Assembly (NCBI RefSeq): GCF_006494815.1
Contig: NZ_CP041091.1
Coordinates: 3,300,501-3,364,500, forward strand
Source: Nocardioides sambongensis
Lineage (GTDB): Bacteria; Actinomycetota; Actinomycetes; Propionibacteriales; Nocardioidaceae
Reading direction: 5' to 3'
DNA: 64,000 nt
The notes under the pieces were generated by a model. It was given only the letters and a program-made list of their open reading frames with translations, made no database searches and was not told where the DNA came from. Of the stretch, positions 31,923 to 40,225 are shown piece after piece (within the stretch, counting starts at the first letter, position 1; every line of letters starts with the position of its first letter). The position numbers were made by a program, and so were the translations under genes.

Positions 31923-32585
31923 GTGAGCCAGCCCCCACGGGGTCACGGCGCGGCCGCGGTGGCCGCGCTCGAGGAGGAGATCGTCCTCGGCCTACTCCAC
32001 CCACGCGAGCGGCTGCGGGAGGACGAGCTGATGGAGCGCTTCGAGCTCAAGCGCCACGTCGCCCGAGCGGTGCTCAGCGACTTGGCCTCCCTCGGTCTCG
32101 TCGAGCGGCGCCCCAACGCCGGCGCAGTCGTGCGGGAGTACTCCACCGACGAGGTGCGCGATCTCTACCAGGTCCGCGAACTGCTGGAGACCACTGCGGC
32201 CGCCAGCATCGCCGACCCGCTCCCGACCGGCGCTCTGGAGGCGCTGCGCGCCACCCAGGCTGAGCACGACCTGGCTGTGAGCGAGGGCGACAGGCGCCGT
32301 GTGTTCCGCGCCAACCTCCGGTTCCACGAGCAGCTGTTCGCGATGGCGCCGAACGCGGTGCTCGTCGAGGCGGTCAACGCCCACGCCCGCCGCGCCCACG
32401 CGATCCGGTTCACCTCGTTCGCCGACCAGGCATCTTTGGAGCGGGCAAGGACCGAGCACCACGCGATCCTCGAGGCACTCGATCCGGTCGATCCCGTGCG
32501 ACTCAGCGCCGTGTGCGCGGCGCACCTGCTCCCCTCGCGCGACGCCTATCTGGCCAAGTCCGTCGACCGTGACCGGCTTCGCTGA
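31923..32585 (+). CDS. GntR family regulator, FCD (FadR) subgroup
   Basis: A 220-residue regulator. N-terminal winged helix (about 10-70): VAALEEEIVLGLLHPRERLREDELMERFELKRHVARAVLSDLASLGLVERRPNAG. The C-terminal FCD domain (about 80-210) has LYQVRELLETTAA, FRANLRFHEQLF and the metal/effector His residues in FHE and EHHAIL. GTG 31923 has GGAGGAAGG upstream. It stands directly before a sugar-acid dehydratase and a GntP permease, so it probably represses them until a sugar acid binds. A small AT-rich inverted pair lies just before the dehydratase. Confidence 0.88.
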   Translation: MSQPPRGHGAAAVAALEEEIVLGLLHPRERLREDELMERFELKRHVARAVLSDLASLGLVERRPNAGAVVREYSTDEVRDLYQVRELLETTAAASIADPLPTGALEALRATQAEHDLAVSEGDRRRVFRANLRFHEQLFAMAPNAVLVEAVNAHARRAHAIRFTSFADQASLERARTEHHAILEALDPVDPVRLSAVCAAHLLPSRDAYLAKSVDRDRLR

Positions 32586-32624
32586 TCGACGGCGGGAACA
32601 CCTGGCCGGTCGGCGTCACTCGGC

Positions 32625-32681
32625 TTGACACCGCAGGGAGACCGCGGTCACACTTTCGTGGATCATCAATAATCTTCTTGA
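32625..32681 (+). promoter_or_regulatory. Promoter and candidate GntR operator of the sugar-acid locus
   Basis: TTGACA at 32625-32630 is a consensus -35; TCACAC/CACACT follows at 17-18 bp. Downstream, TCAA-8-TTGA (32666-32681) sits in an unusually AT-rich stretch, positioned as a roadblock operator for the adjacent GntR protein. Confidence 0.5.
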
Positions 32682-32694
32682 GAATGGGGCGGCG

Positions 32695-34386
32695 ATGAGC
32701 GACACCACGGGCCTGGGCCAGGGGTTGACGAACTACGGCGACTCCGGCTTCTCGATGTACCTTCGCAAGGTCTTCGTCAAGGGCGCCGGCTACACCGACG
32801 AGGCCCTGGAGCGTCCCGTCGTCGGCATCGTCAACACCGACAGTCGGTTCAACCCCTGCCACGGGAACTCGGCCCAGCTCATCGACGCGGTACGACGCGG
32901 CGTACTGATGGCGGGTGGGCTCCCGATGGAGTTCCCGACGATCTCGGTCCACGAGTCGTTCTCCTCGCCGACCTCGATGTACCTGCGCAACCTGATGTCG
33001 ATGGACACCGAGGAGATGATCCGCGCCCAACCGATGGACTCGGTGGTGCTGATCGGCGGCTGCGACAAGACCGTCCCGGCCCAGCTGATGGGGGCGGCCA
33101 GCGCGAACATCCCCGCCATCCAGCTGGTCACGGGGTCGATGCTCACCGGCGGCTTCCGCGGCACCCGGGTCGGTGCGTGCACCGACTGCCGCTTCTACTG
33201 GGGGCAGCACCGGGCCGGCGAGATGGATGCCGAGGAGATCAACGACGTCAGCTCCCGTCTCGCCGGCAGCGTCGGCACCTGCTCGGTGATGGGCACCGCC
33301 AGCACCATGGCCTGCATCGCCGAAGCGCTGGGCATGGCTCTGCCCGGTTCCGCGAGCCCGCCGGCGGTGACCGCCGACCGGATGCGGGTCGCGGAGCAGA
33401 CCGGCACCCGAGCAGTGCAGATGGTCGGGACCGACCTGACTCCCCAGCAGATCATCACCCCGACCGCGATCCGCAACGCGGTCCGCGTACTCGCGGCCAT
33501 CGGCGGGTCGACCAACGCGGTGGTGCACCTCGCCGCCATCGCCGGACGCGTCGGCCTGGACCTCGACCTCGATGAGTTGGACGAACTCAGCCGCCGCACC
33601 CCTGTGCTCCTCGACCTCAAGCCGTCCGGCCAGTTCTACATGGAGGACTTCCACCGCGCCGGCGGCGTACCGGTGCTAATGGAGCAGTTGCGCGACCAGT
33701 TGGAGCTGGAGGCTCCCACGATCACCGGCCACACGCTGGGGGAGAACCTCGACGGCACGGTGACCGACTACACCCAAGACGTCATCCAGGATCGCGGTCA
33801 GCCGATCCACCCCGAGGGCGGCATCGCCGTGGTGCGCGGCAACCTCGCGCCCGGCGGCGCAATCGTCAAGCAGTCCGCGGCAGACCCCGCGCTGATGCAG
33901 CACGAGGGTCGCGCTGTCGTCTTCCGGGACAGCGCCGACCTGGCCGCCCGGATCGACGACCCCGACCTCGACGTACGCGCCGACGACGTCCTTGTCCTGC
34001 AAAACATCGGTCCGGTCGGGGCTCCGGGCATGCCGGAGGCGGGCTACATCCCGATCCCGCGCAAGCTCGCGCGCGAAGGCGTCCGGGACATGGTCCGGAT
34101 CTCCGACGGTCGGATGTCGGGGACCGCGGCCGGCACGATCGTGCTGCACGTCGTGCCCGAGTCGGCGGTCGGCGGCCCCCTGCGATACGTCCGGGACGGC
34201 GATCGGATCCGGCTCGACGTCGCCGGTCGTTCGCTCGAACTGCTCGTCGACGATGAGGAGCTCGACCGCCGCCGGGCCGACGACCCGCCCTCTGCTCCCA
34301 CAGCCGACCGCGGTTATCGCAAGCTCTACGTCTCCACGGTCCTCCAGGCCGATCAGGGCGCCGACTTCGACTTCCTCCGGGGCTGA
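32695..34386 (+). CDS. IlvD/Edd family dehydratase (sugar-acid type)
   Basis: A 563-residue Fe-S dehydratase. Cluster and active-site signatures: FNPCHGNSAQL (about residue 54), GGCDKTVPAQLMG (about 122) and GTCSVMGTASTMACIAE (about 199). C-terminal ISDGRMSGTAAGTIVLHVVPE is also conserved. The family removes water from 2,3-dihydroxy acids; here the partners (GntR regulator, GntP permease) and the absence of branched-chain amino acid genes favour an aldonate such as gluconate, arabonate or xylonate, giving a 2-keto-3-deoxy acid. The exact substrate cannot be read from sequence, and no KDG aldolase or dehydrogenase is nearby. Cytoplasmic. Confidence 0.88.
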   Translation: MSDTTGLGQGLTNYGDSGFSMYLRKVFVKGAGYTDEALERPVVGIVNTDSRFNPCHGNSAQLIDAVRRGVLMAGGLPMEFPTISVHESFSSPTSMYLRNLMSMDTEEMIRAQPMDSVVLIGGCDKTVPAQLMGAASANIPAIQLVTGSMLTGGFRGTRVGACTDCRFYWGQHRAGEMDAEEINDVSSRLAGSVGTCSVMGTASTMACIAEALGMALPGSASPPAVTADRMRVAEQTGTRAVQMVGTDLTPQQIITPTAIRNAVRVLAAIGGSTNAVVHLAAIAGRVGLDLDLDELDELSRRTPVLLDLKPSGQFYMEDFHRAGGVPVLMEQLRDQLELEAPTITGHTLGENLDGTVTDYTQDVIQDRGQPIHPEGGIAVVRGNLAPGGAIVKQSAADPALMQHEGRAVVFRDSADLAARIDDPDLDVRADDVLVLQNIGPVGAPGMPEAGYIPIPRKLAREGVRDMVRISDGRMSGTAAGTIVLHVVPESAVGGPLRYVRDGDRIRLDVAGRSLELLVDDEELDRRRADDPPSAPTADRGYRKLYVSTVLQADQGADFDFLRG

Positions 34387-34462
34387 CTCGCCCGTTCCGC
34401 CCCCGTACGACGGCTCCGGCCGTTGACGCGGTTCACTCTGCCTGCACGTTTCAAGGAGAACC

Positions 34463-35806
34463 ATGGACACCCAGAGCACCGGCTACCTGGTCAGCGTGGC
34501 GGCGATCTCCGTCGCCGCACTGCTGATCCTGATCATCAAGGTCAAGCTGCAACCCTTCATCGCCCTGCTGCTCACGGCGATCGCCGTCGGGTTCGCCACC
34601 GGGTTCGCCGGCGAGGAGCTCATCGAGCTGATCGTCGATCGGATGGGAGGGGCGCTCGGACAGATCGCGATCGTGATCGGTCTCGGGTCGATCTTCGGAG
34701 AGGTCCTCCGGCAGGCCGGGGCCGCAGAGAAGCTCGCATCCACGATCATCGACCGGTTCTCCGAGCGGACCCTCTCCTTCGGCCTCGGCCTGGCCGGCTT
34801 TCTGGTCTCGATCGCCGTCTTCATCGACGTGGCGATCGTGATCCTGGTGCCGATGCTGTACCCGATCGCGCGTCGGACCGGCAAGTCCCTGCTCTTCTAC
34901 GCGATCCCGCTGTGCGCGGGACTCTCGGTCACCCACACCTTCATCCCCCCGACGCCCGGCCCGATCGCCACCGCCAGCATCCTGGGCGTCGACCTCGGGT
35001 GGATGATCCTGTTCGGCGTCATCGCCGGTCTGCCCGCGATGATCATCGCCGGACCCGTGTTCGGTCGCTGGATTTCCAAGCGACTCCACGTCGTACCGCC
35101 TGCCTCCGACGCTCCGGAGATGGATGCGTCCAAGCTCCCCAGCCTGACCGCCGTCATCGCGACCCTGCTGCTGCCCCTGGTCCTGATCCTCTCCTCGACC
35201 ACAGCCGACCTCACGCTCGCCGAGGGCAGCAACATCCGCTCGGTGCTGATGTTCATCGGGCACCCGGTGATCGCGCTGATGATCACCACCCTCTTCACCC
35301 TCTGGTACTTCGGCACGCGTCGCGGGTTCAGCGCCCAGGAGCTGCAGGACCTGAGCACCAAGGCACTCGCTCCGGCGGGTGTGATCATCCTGATCACCGG
35401 CGCCGGTGGGGTCTTCGGTGGCGTGCTGGTAGCGGCCGGGGTCGGCGACGTGATCGCCGAGCAGATGTCGGCGTGGTCGATCCCGCTGATCCTGTTCGGG
35501 TTCCTGATCGCCCTGCTGATGCGGATCGCCCAGGGCTCGGGCACCGTCGCGATGATCACCGGCGCCACCTTCACCGCGCCGGTCGCGGAAAACCTCGGAG
35601 CCTCGCAGCCCCTGCTGGCGCTGACCGCGATCTCCATCGCTTCCGGGGCCGCGGCCGCCTCACACGTCAACGACACTGGCTTCTGGATGGCGAACCGTTA
35701 CCTCGGGATGAGCGTCGCAGACACCCTCAAGTCGTGGACGGTGATGAAGACCATCGTCGGCGTTGTAGGCGTCAGCATGTGCCTGCTGATGAGCCTGTTC
35801 GTCTGA
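34463..35806 (+). CDS. GntP family gluconate/sugar-acid permease
   Basis: A 447-residue inner-membrane transporter with about 12 hydrophobic segments. GntP hallmarks: AVFIDVAIVILVPM, LCAGLSVTHTFIPPTPGP (the conserved THxxIPPxPGP loop at about 155-165), ITGAGGVFGGVL and QGSGTVAMI. Family members co-transport gluconate or similar acids with protons. AAGGAG lies 5 bases before the ATG. It lies 76 bp downstream of the dehydratase, most likely in one transcript under the GntR protein, supplying the substrate. Confidence 0.92.
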   Translation: MDTQSTGYLVSVAAISVAALLILIIKVKLQPFIALLLTAIAVGFATGFAGEELIELIVDRMGGALGQIAIVIGLGSIFGEVLRQAGAAEKLASTIIDRFSERTLSFGLGLAGFLVSIAVFIDVAIVILVPMLYPIARRTGKSLLFYAIPLCAGLSVTHTFIPPTPGPIATASILGVDLGWMILFGVIAGLPAMIIAGPVFGRWISKRLHVVPPASDAPEMDASKLPSLTAVIATLLLPLVLILSSTTADLTLAEGSNIRSVLMFIGHPVIALMITTLFTLWYFGTRRGFSAQELQDLSTKALAPAGVIILITGAGGVFGGVLVAAGVGDVIAEQMSAWSIPLILFGFLIALLMRIAQGSGTVAMITGATFTAPVAENLGASQPLLALTAISIASGAAAASHVNDTGFWMANRYLGMSVADTLKSWTVMKTIVGVVGVSMCLLMSLFV

Positions 35807-35826
35807 GGCAACTGCTGGTGCGGCAC

Positions 35827-36513
35827 TCACCAGATGACGTGCGGTGCCGCCACCAGCTCCGGCAGCCCGGCCAGGTACGACGCCCGGGTCCGCTCGATCA
35901 CGCCCAGCGTCGCGAGGTGCGGGGTGGACCACTGCACGTCGATCAGCCGGCGGCCCTGCGACCCCGCCTCGTCCGCAGCGAGCAGGTCGACCAGACCGAC
36001 CAGCGCGACCTTCGAGGCGTCCCGCTCGACGTGGAACATCGACTCTCCCGCGAACAGTCCCCCGATCGCGACGCCGTACAGCCCGCCGACCAGGCGGCCC
36101 TCGCGCCAGGTCTCCACCGAGTGCGCCCAGCCGAGGCGGTGCAGCGCGGTGTAGGCGTCCTTGATCCGGTCGTCGATCCAGCCCATCGGTCGGGTTGGGT
36201 CGGCGCAGCCCTCCATCACGGCGGCGAACGCGGTGTCCACCCGGATCTCGAAGTCCCGCGCCGAGCGCCGCAGCGACCGGGACACCTTGAGCCGCTCCAA
36301 CGGCAACACACCCCGCCGCACCGGGCTCCACCACCCGATGCTGCGCCGGTCCTCCGGCATCGGGAACAGGCCGCGGCGGTAGGCGGCCAGCAGCGTGCCC
36401 GGCTCCAGGTCGGCGCCGATCGCGACCAGGTCGCCGGCACCGTCGGGCAGCGCCGCCATCTGTTCGCCGGTCGGCAGCTCCCAACGACTCGGTGGCGGCT
36501 CGACCGGGGTCAC
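35827..36513 (-). CDS. aat: Leucyl/phenylalanyl-tRNA-protein transferase
   Basis: Adds Leu or Phe from aminoacyl-tRNA to N-terminal Arg/Lys of proteins, marking them for ClpS/ClpAP-type degradation. Signatures: AYRRGLFPMP, IGWWSPVRRGVLPLE, AHSVETWREGRLVGGLYGVAIGGLFAGESMF (about 140-170) and the C-terminal WSTPHLATLGVIE. 228 residues, normal for Aat. I take GTG 36513, 8 bases after TAGCGT, over GTG 36519, which would be too close to that -10. Divergent from the EcsC gene; convergent with GntP (20-bp gap). Confidence 0.93.
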   Translation of the reverse strand: MTPVEPPPSRWELPTGEQMAALPDGAGDLVAIGADLEPGTLLAAYRRGLFPMPEDRRSIGWWSPVRRGVLPLERLKVSRSLRRSARDFEIRVDTAFAAVMEGCADPTRPMGWIDDRIKDAYTALHRLGWAHSVETWREGRLVGGLYGVAIGGLFAGESMFHVERDASKVALVGLVDLLAADEAGSQGRRLIDVQWSTPHLATLGVIERTRASYLAGLPELVAAPHVIW

Positions 36514-36571
36514 AGGCACGAACGCTACGCGGGGCGACCGCCCCGCTGGGGGTGGGTGGTTGGATGGACGC

Positions 36572-37291
36572 ATGGCCAGCCGGATGAAGAAGGGCCTCGC
36601 CGCCCAGGCCGCGCGACAGCTCGCGCCGCGGGTGACGACGCTCGCGCCCGGACTGACCGAGACCTTCGTCCGCGAGGCGCTGCTCCGGGCGATCCACGGA
36701 GTCGGCCCCCTGCCGCCCGCCGCGGATGCGGCCGAGGAGCAGTTGCGCGAGCAGCACGGCGACCGGGACAAGGCGGTCCGCGAGGTCATCGAGAACCACG
36801 TCTTCTACGCCAGCGTCGAAGGGCTACTGACCAACCTCGGCGGCCTGGTCACCGCCACCCTCGTCGCCCCCGCGAACATCGTCGGACTCACCGTGATCCA
36901 GTCCCGGATGGTGGCCGGCATCGTGCACCTGCGCGGCTACGACCTGGCCGAGCCGCGGGTCCGCAACGCGATCATGGTCTCCCTGCTCGGCGAGGAGACC
37001 GTCGGCAAGCTGATCGCGGCGGGCAAGGTGCCCGCGCCGCCGATGGCCCTGGCCACCGCCCCCGCCCACGACCCCCAGCTGGACCGGGTTGTCTCCGGGG
37101 TGCTCGCCGGCGAGCTGGTCGGCCGGGTGATCGGCAAGCGGATGGCCACCACCGTCGGGCGACGGGTGCCGCTGGTCGGCGGTGCGGTCGGGATGGCCAC
37201 CGACGGGATCAGCACGTGGCAGGTGGGGCGGTATGCGGCGCGGGAGTTCCTGGTGCGGCCGGGGGTGCGGGTTTCACCGGTCAGCCGGTGA
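36572..37291 (+). CDS. EcsC family protein
   Basis: A 239-residue protein with EcsC-like features: ENHVFYASVEGLLTNLGGLVTATLVAPANIVGLTVIQSRMVAGIVHLRGYDL (about 70-125) and GRRVPLVGGAVGMATDGIST near the C-terminus. Hydrophobic helices suggest membrane association. Function is not established for the family. The last residues (RVSPVSR) and the stop are encoded by the first arm of the 86-bp palindromic repeat at 37267, so the element has supplied the C-terminus. ATG 36572 is the first plausible start after the divergent promoter. Confidence 0.8.
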   Translation: MASRMKKGLAAQAARQLAPRVTTLAPGLTETFVREALLRAIHGVGPLPPAADAAEEQLREQHGDRDKAVREVIENHVFYASVEGLLTNLGGLVTATLVAPANIVGLTVIQSRMVAGIVHLRGYDLAEPRVRNAIMVSLLGEETVGKLIAAGKVPAPPMALATAPAHDPQLDRVVSGVLAGELVGRVIGKRMATTVGRRVPLVGGAVGMATDGISTWQVGRYAAREFLVRPGVRVSPVSR

Positions 37292-37352
37292 AACCCGCGC
37301 GACACGCCGGGCAACACCGGCGTGTCGCGCGGGTTTCGGCCGACAGGTCCGC
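37267..37352. repeat. 86-bp double-hairpin palindromic repeat, copy A
   Basis: Stem 1: 14-bp arms at 37267-37280 and 37285-37298 (GCGGGTTTCACCGG and its complement, loop TCAG). Stem 2: 12-bp arms at 37299-37310 and 37317-37328 (loop 6), extendable to 21 bp because GAAACCCGC (37290-37298) can instead pair with the second GCGGGTTTC (37329-37337). Copy B is at 56483-56568: 72 of 86 bases agree without gaps. It lies between convergent ecsC-like and HMG-CoA lyase genes. Confidence 0.85.
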
Positions 37353-37363
37353 ACCGATCGCCC

Positions 37364-38314
37364 TCAGCGACTGTCGCCACCCAGGGCCCGGACGACCGCC
37401 GACGGGCTCGGCCGGCCGAGCTGGTCGGCCATCCAGCCGCTGGTCTCCACCACCGCCTCGAGGTCGACGCCGTGCTCGATGCCCAGCCCGGTGAGGAACC
37501 ACACCAGGTCCTCGGTGGCCAGGTTGCCCGTGGCGCTCTTCGCATACGGGCAGCCTCCGAGCCCACCCGCCGAGGCGTCGTACGTCGTCACCCCGCCCTG
37601 CAACCCCGCGTGCACGTTGGTCAGGGCCTGCCCGTAGGTGTCGTGGAAGTGCAGCGCCAACCGCTCCGGGCCGACGCCAGCGTCGCCGAAGGCGCCGATC
37701 AGCTCCCGGACGTGTCCGGCCGTGGCGACGCCGATCGTGTCGCCGAGGCTGAGCTGGTCGGCCCCGAGGTCGAGCAGGCGGGTGCCGACCGCGACCACCT
37801 GGTCGACCGGCACCGGCCCCTCCCACGGGTCGCCGAAGCACATCGACACGTAGCCGCGCACCGTCATCCCGAGGTCGATCGCCTTCGCCATCGTCGGGGT
37901 GAACATCTCGAACTGGGTCAGCAGCGTGCGGTTGAGGTTCTTCGCCGCGAACGCCTCGGTGGCGGAGGCGAAGACCGCGACGTGGCGCAGCCCGAGCTCG
38001 GCCGACCGCTCGAGTCCCCGTTCGTTGGGCACCAGCACCGGCAGTTCGCGGGCGGCGTCGCCGAGGTCGGCGACGAGGCCGCGCATCAGGTCGGCGGCGT
38101 CGGCCAGCTGGGGCACCCACCGCGGGTGCACGAAGCTGGTCGCCTCGACGATCGGGAGGCCCGCGGCCAGCAGGCGTCGTACGAAGGTCGCCTTGACCTC
38201 CGTCGGGACGACCGCCTTCTCGTTCTGCAGACCGTCGCGGGGGCCCACCTCGTAGATCGTCACGCGTTCGGGGAGTCCGGGCTCCCCGATCACCATCGGC
38301 AGGTCTCGGCTCAT
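37364..38314 (-). CDS. Hydroxymethylglutaryl-CoA lyase
   Basis: Cleaves HMG-CoA to acetyl-CoA and acetoacetate, the last step of leucine degradation. A 316-residue TIM barrel. Signatures: EVGPRDGLQNE (about 22-32; metal and substrate residues), EATSFVHPRWVPQLAD, LHFHDTYGQALTN (metal-binding His pair) and GGLGGCPYAKSATGN, which holds the catalytic Cys of HMG-CoA lyases. GGAGGTG lies upstream of ATG 38314. It is the third gene of the minus-strand operon after methylcrotonyl-CoA carboxylase beta and alpha, which supply 3-methylglutaconyl-CoA; the hydratase (liuC) is not here. Its stop lies just past palindromic repeat A. Confidence 0.93.
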   Translation of the reverse strand: MSRDLPMVIGEPGLPERVTIYEVGPRDGLQNEKAVVPTEVKATFVRRLLAAGLPIVEATSFVHPRWVPQLADAADLMRGLVADLGDAARELPVLVPNERGLERSAELGLRHVAVFASATEAFAAKNLNRTLLTQFEMFTPTMAKAIDLGMTVRGYVSMCFGDPWEGPVPVDQVVAVGTRLLDLGADQLSLGDTIGVATAGHVRELIGAFGDAGVGPERLALHFHDTYGQALTNVHAGLQGGVTTYDASAGGLGGCPYAKSATGNLATEDLVWFLTGLGIEHGVDLEAVVETSGWMADQLGRPSPSAVVRALGGDSR

Positions 38315-38369
38315 CGGGCACCTCCAGCAGCACTGGTCGGACCGGCGGCCCGGGCTCCGCGCTCCGAGG

Positions 38370-40214
38370 TCACGCCGACTCCACCACGAACAGGGTGGCA
38401 CCGAGGGCCACCTGGTCACCGACCGCGGCGGTGACCGCGGTGACGGTGCCGTCGGCGGGGGCCTCCAGCGCCAGCTCCATCTTCATCGCCTCGACCACGC
38501 CGAGCACCTGACCCGCGCTGACCGTCTCCCCCTCGGCGACGCGGACGTCGAGCACCGTGCCGGGCATCGGTGAGACCACCGTGCCGTCCCCGGACGCGCC
38601 GCCCTCGTCGCTGAGCGCCGGCTCGTCGAGGACGAACCGCTGACCCCGGTGCACCACCTCGCTGCCGTGGCGTCCGCGCAGCACGAAGCCGTCACCGACG
38701 CCGACGTGGCCGACCCGCTGCACGCCGGTCGCCGTCGCGTCGGCCCCGGTCTGCCAGCCATCGGCCCCCAGGGGCCGGCCGTGCTCGACCAAGGGGCCGC
38801 GTGGGCCACCCATCCGGAACCCGTCGGGCTGCCAGGGGCCGCGGGGCGCCGTGTCCAGCACCGCGTTCAGCACGATCCCGGCGAGCACCCGGGCGCCCTC
38901 GTCGCTCGGCTCCGGTACGACGTTGCGGTCCAGCCACGCGGTGTCGATCGCGGCGTCGCGGAACTCCGTCGAGTCGACCAGCGCCCGGAGGAAGCCGGTG
39001 TTGGTGGTCAACCCGAAGATCGCGGTGCCGTCGAGCGCCTCCAGCAGCCGCTCGACCGCCTCGGCACGGTCGGCTCCGCGGGCGATGATCTTGCCGAGCA
39101 TCGGGTCGTAGGCCGTGGTGACCACCTGGCCGCTCTCCAGCGCCTGATCCACCCGGGCCCCCGCGGGCCAGGTGACGTGGGTGGCGGTGCCGGCCTGCGG
39201 CAGGAAGCCGGCGAAGGAGTCCTCGGCGTAGATCCGCGCCTCGATCGCGTGTCCCTTGATCCGCACGTCCGCCTGGGTCAGGGGCAGCGGGTCGCCCAGC
39301 GCGACGTTGAGCTGCAGCGCCACCAGGTCCACGCCGGTGACCGCTTCGGTGACCGGGTGCTCGACCTGCAGCCGGGTGTTCATCTCCAGGAAGTAGAAGT
39401 CGCCCGTCGCGTTGTCCAGCAGGAACTCCACCGTGCCCGCTCCGGTGTAGCCGACGGAGGCGGCCAGGTCGACCGCCGCCGCATGGATCCGGGCCCGGGT
39501 GTCCTCGTCGAGCGTGGGGGCCGGAGCCTCCTCCAGCACCTTCTGGTGCCGCCGCTGCGGCGAGCAGTCCCGCTCCCCGAAGTGCAGCACCGTGCCGTGC
39601 GCGTCGCCCATCACCTGGACCTCGATGTGGCGGCCGGACTCGACGTACTTCTCGATCAGCATCGTGTCGTCACCGAACGCCTTCGACGCCTCCCGCTTCG
39701 CCGCGGCGACCGCCTCGGGCAGCTCGGCGGCCGAGCGCACCACCCGCATCCCCTTGCCACCACCGCCGGCGGCGGCCTTGACCAGCACCGGGTAGGCGAA
39801 GGTCTCCGGGTCGTCGTCGAGACCGTACGACGGCACCACCGGCACCCCGGCGGCGACCGCCAGCTCGCGGGCGGCGTCCTTGCGTCCCATCCGCTCGATC
39901 ACCGCGGGCGAGGGGCCGATCCAGGTGAGCCCGGCGTCGATCACGGCGCGGGCGAAGGCGGCGTTCTCCGAGAGGAACCCGTAGCCGGGGTGGATGGCGT
40001 CGGCGCCCGAGGAGAGCGCGGCGTCGATGATCGCGTCGATGTCGAGGTACGACGACACCCGGACCGACTCGGTCTCCCCCACCCGGGTGTGCGGCGCGCC
40101 CTCGTCCTCGCGGGTGTGGATCGCGACGCCGGGCAGGCCCACCCGCTCGCAGGTGCGGAAGACGCGCAGCGCGATCTCGCCGCGGTTGGCCACCAGGACC
40201 GTGGTGATGGACAT
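38370..40214 (-). CDS. Methylcrotonyl-CoA carboxylase alpha (biotin carboxylase + BCCP)
   Basis: A 614-residue biotin-dependent carboxylase subunit. Biotin carboxylase domain: VLVANRGEIALRVFRT at the start, ATP-grasp loop AAAGGGGKGMR (about 160-170), HFGERDCSPQRRHQK, FLEMNTRLQVEHPVTE. The C-terminal biotinyl domain contains EAMKMEL with the biotinylated Lys. Related subunits serve acetyl-, propionyl- and methylcrotonyl-CoA; here the following HMG-CoA lyase and the preceding MCC-type beta subunit decide for methylcrotonyl-CoA. Starts 11 bases after the beta gene stop with GAGGAC upstream; same operon. Confidence 0.9.
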   Translation of the reverse strand: MSITTVLVANRGEIALRVFRTCERVGLPGVAIHTREDEGAPHTRVGETESVRVSSYLDIDAIIDAALSSGADAIHPGYGFLSENAAFARAVIDAGLTWIGPSPAVIERMGRKDAARELAVAAGVPVVPSYGLDDDPETFAYPVLVKAAAGGGGKGMRVVRSAAELPEAVAAAKREASKAFGDDTMLIEKYVESGRHIEVQVMGDAHGTVLHFGERDCSPQRRHQKVLEEAPAPTLDEDTRARIHAAAVDLAASVGYTGAGTVEFLLDNATGDFYFLEMNTRLQVEHPVTEAVTGVDLVALQLNVALGDPLPLTQADVRIKGHAIEARIYAEDSFAGFLPQAGTATHVTWPAGARVDQALESGQVVTTAYDPMLGKIIARGADRAEAVERLLEALDGTAIFGLTTNTGFLRALVDSTEFRDAAIDTAWLDRNVVPEPSDEGARVLAGIVLNAVLDTAPRGPWQPDGFRMGGPRGPLVEHGRPLGADGWQTGADATATGVQRVGHVGVGDGFVLRGRHGSEVVHRGQRFVLDEPALSDEGGASGDGTVVSPMPGTVLDVRVAEGETVSAGQVLGVVEAMKMELALEAPADGTVTAVTAAVGDQVALGATLFVVESA

Positions 40215-40225
40215 GTCCTCGTCCC

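Noticed and set aside
37267..37352. CRISPR-like or simple Rho-independent terminator interpretation of the 86-bp element
   Set aside because: There are no spaced repeat units, no T-tract, and two alternative stems; a second gapless copy 19 kb away makes it an interspersed repeat.
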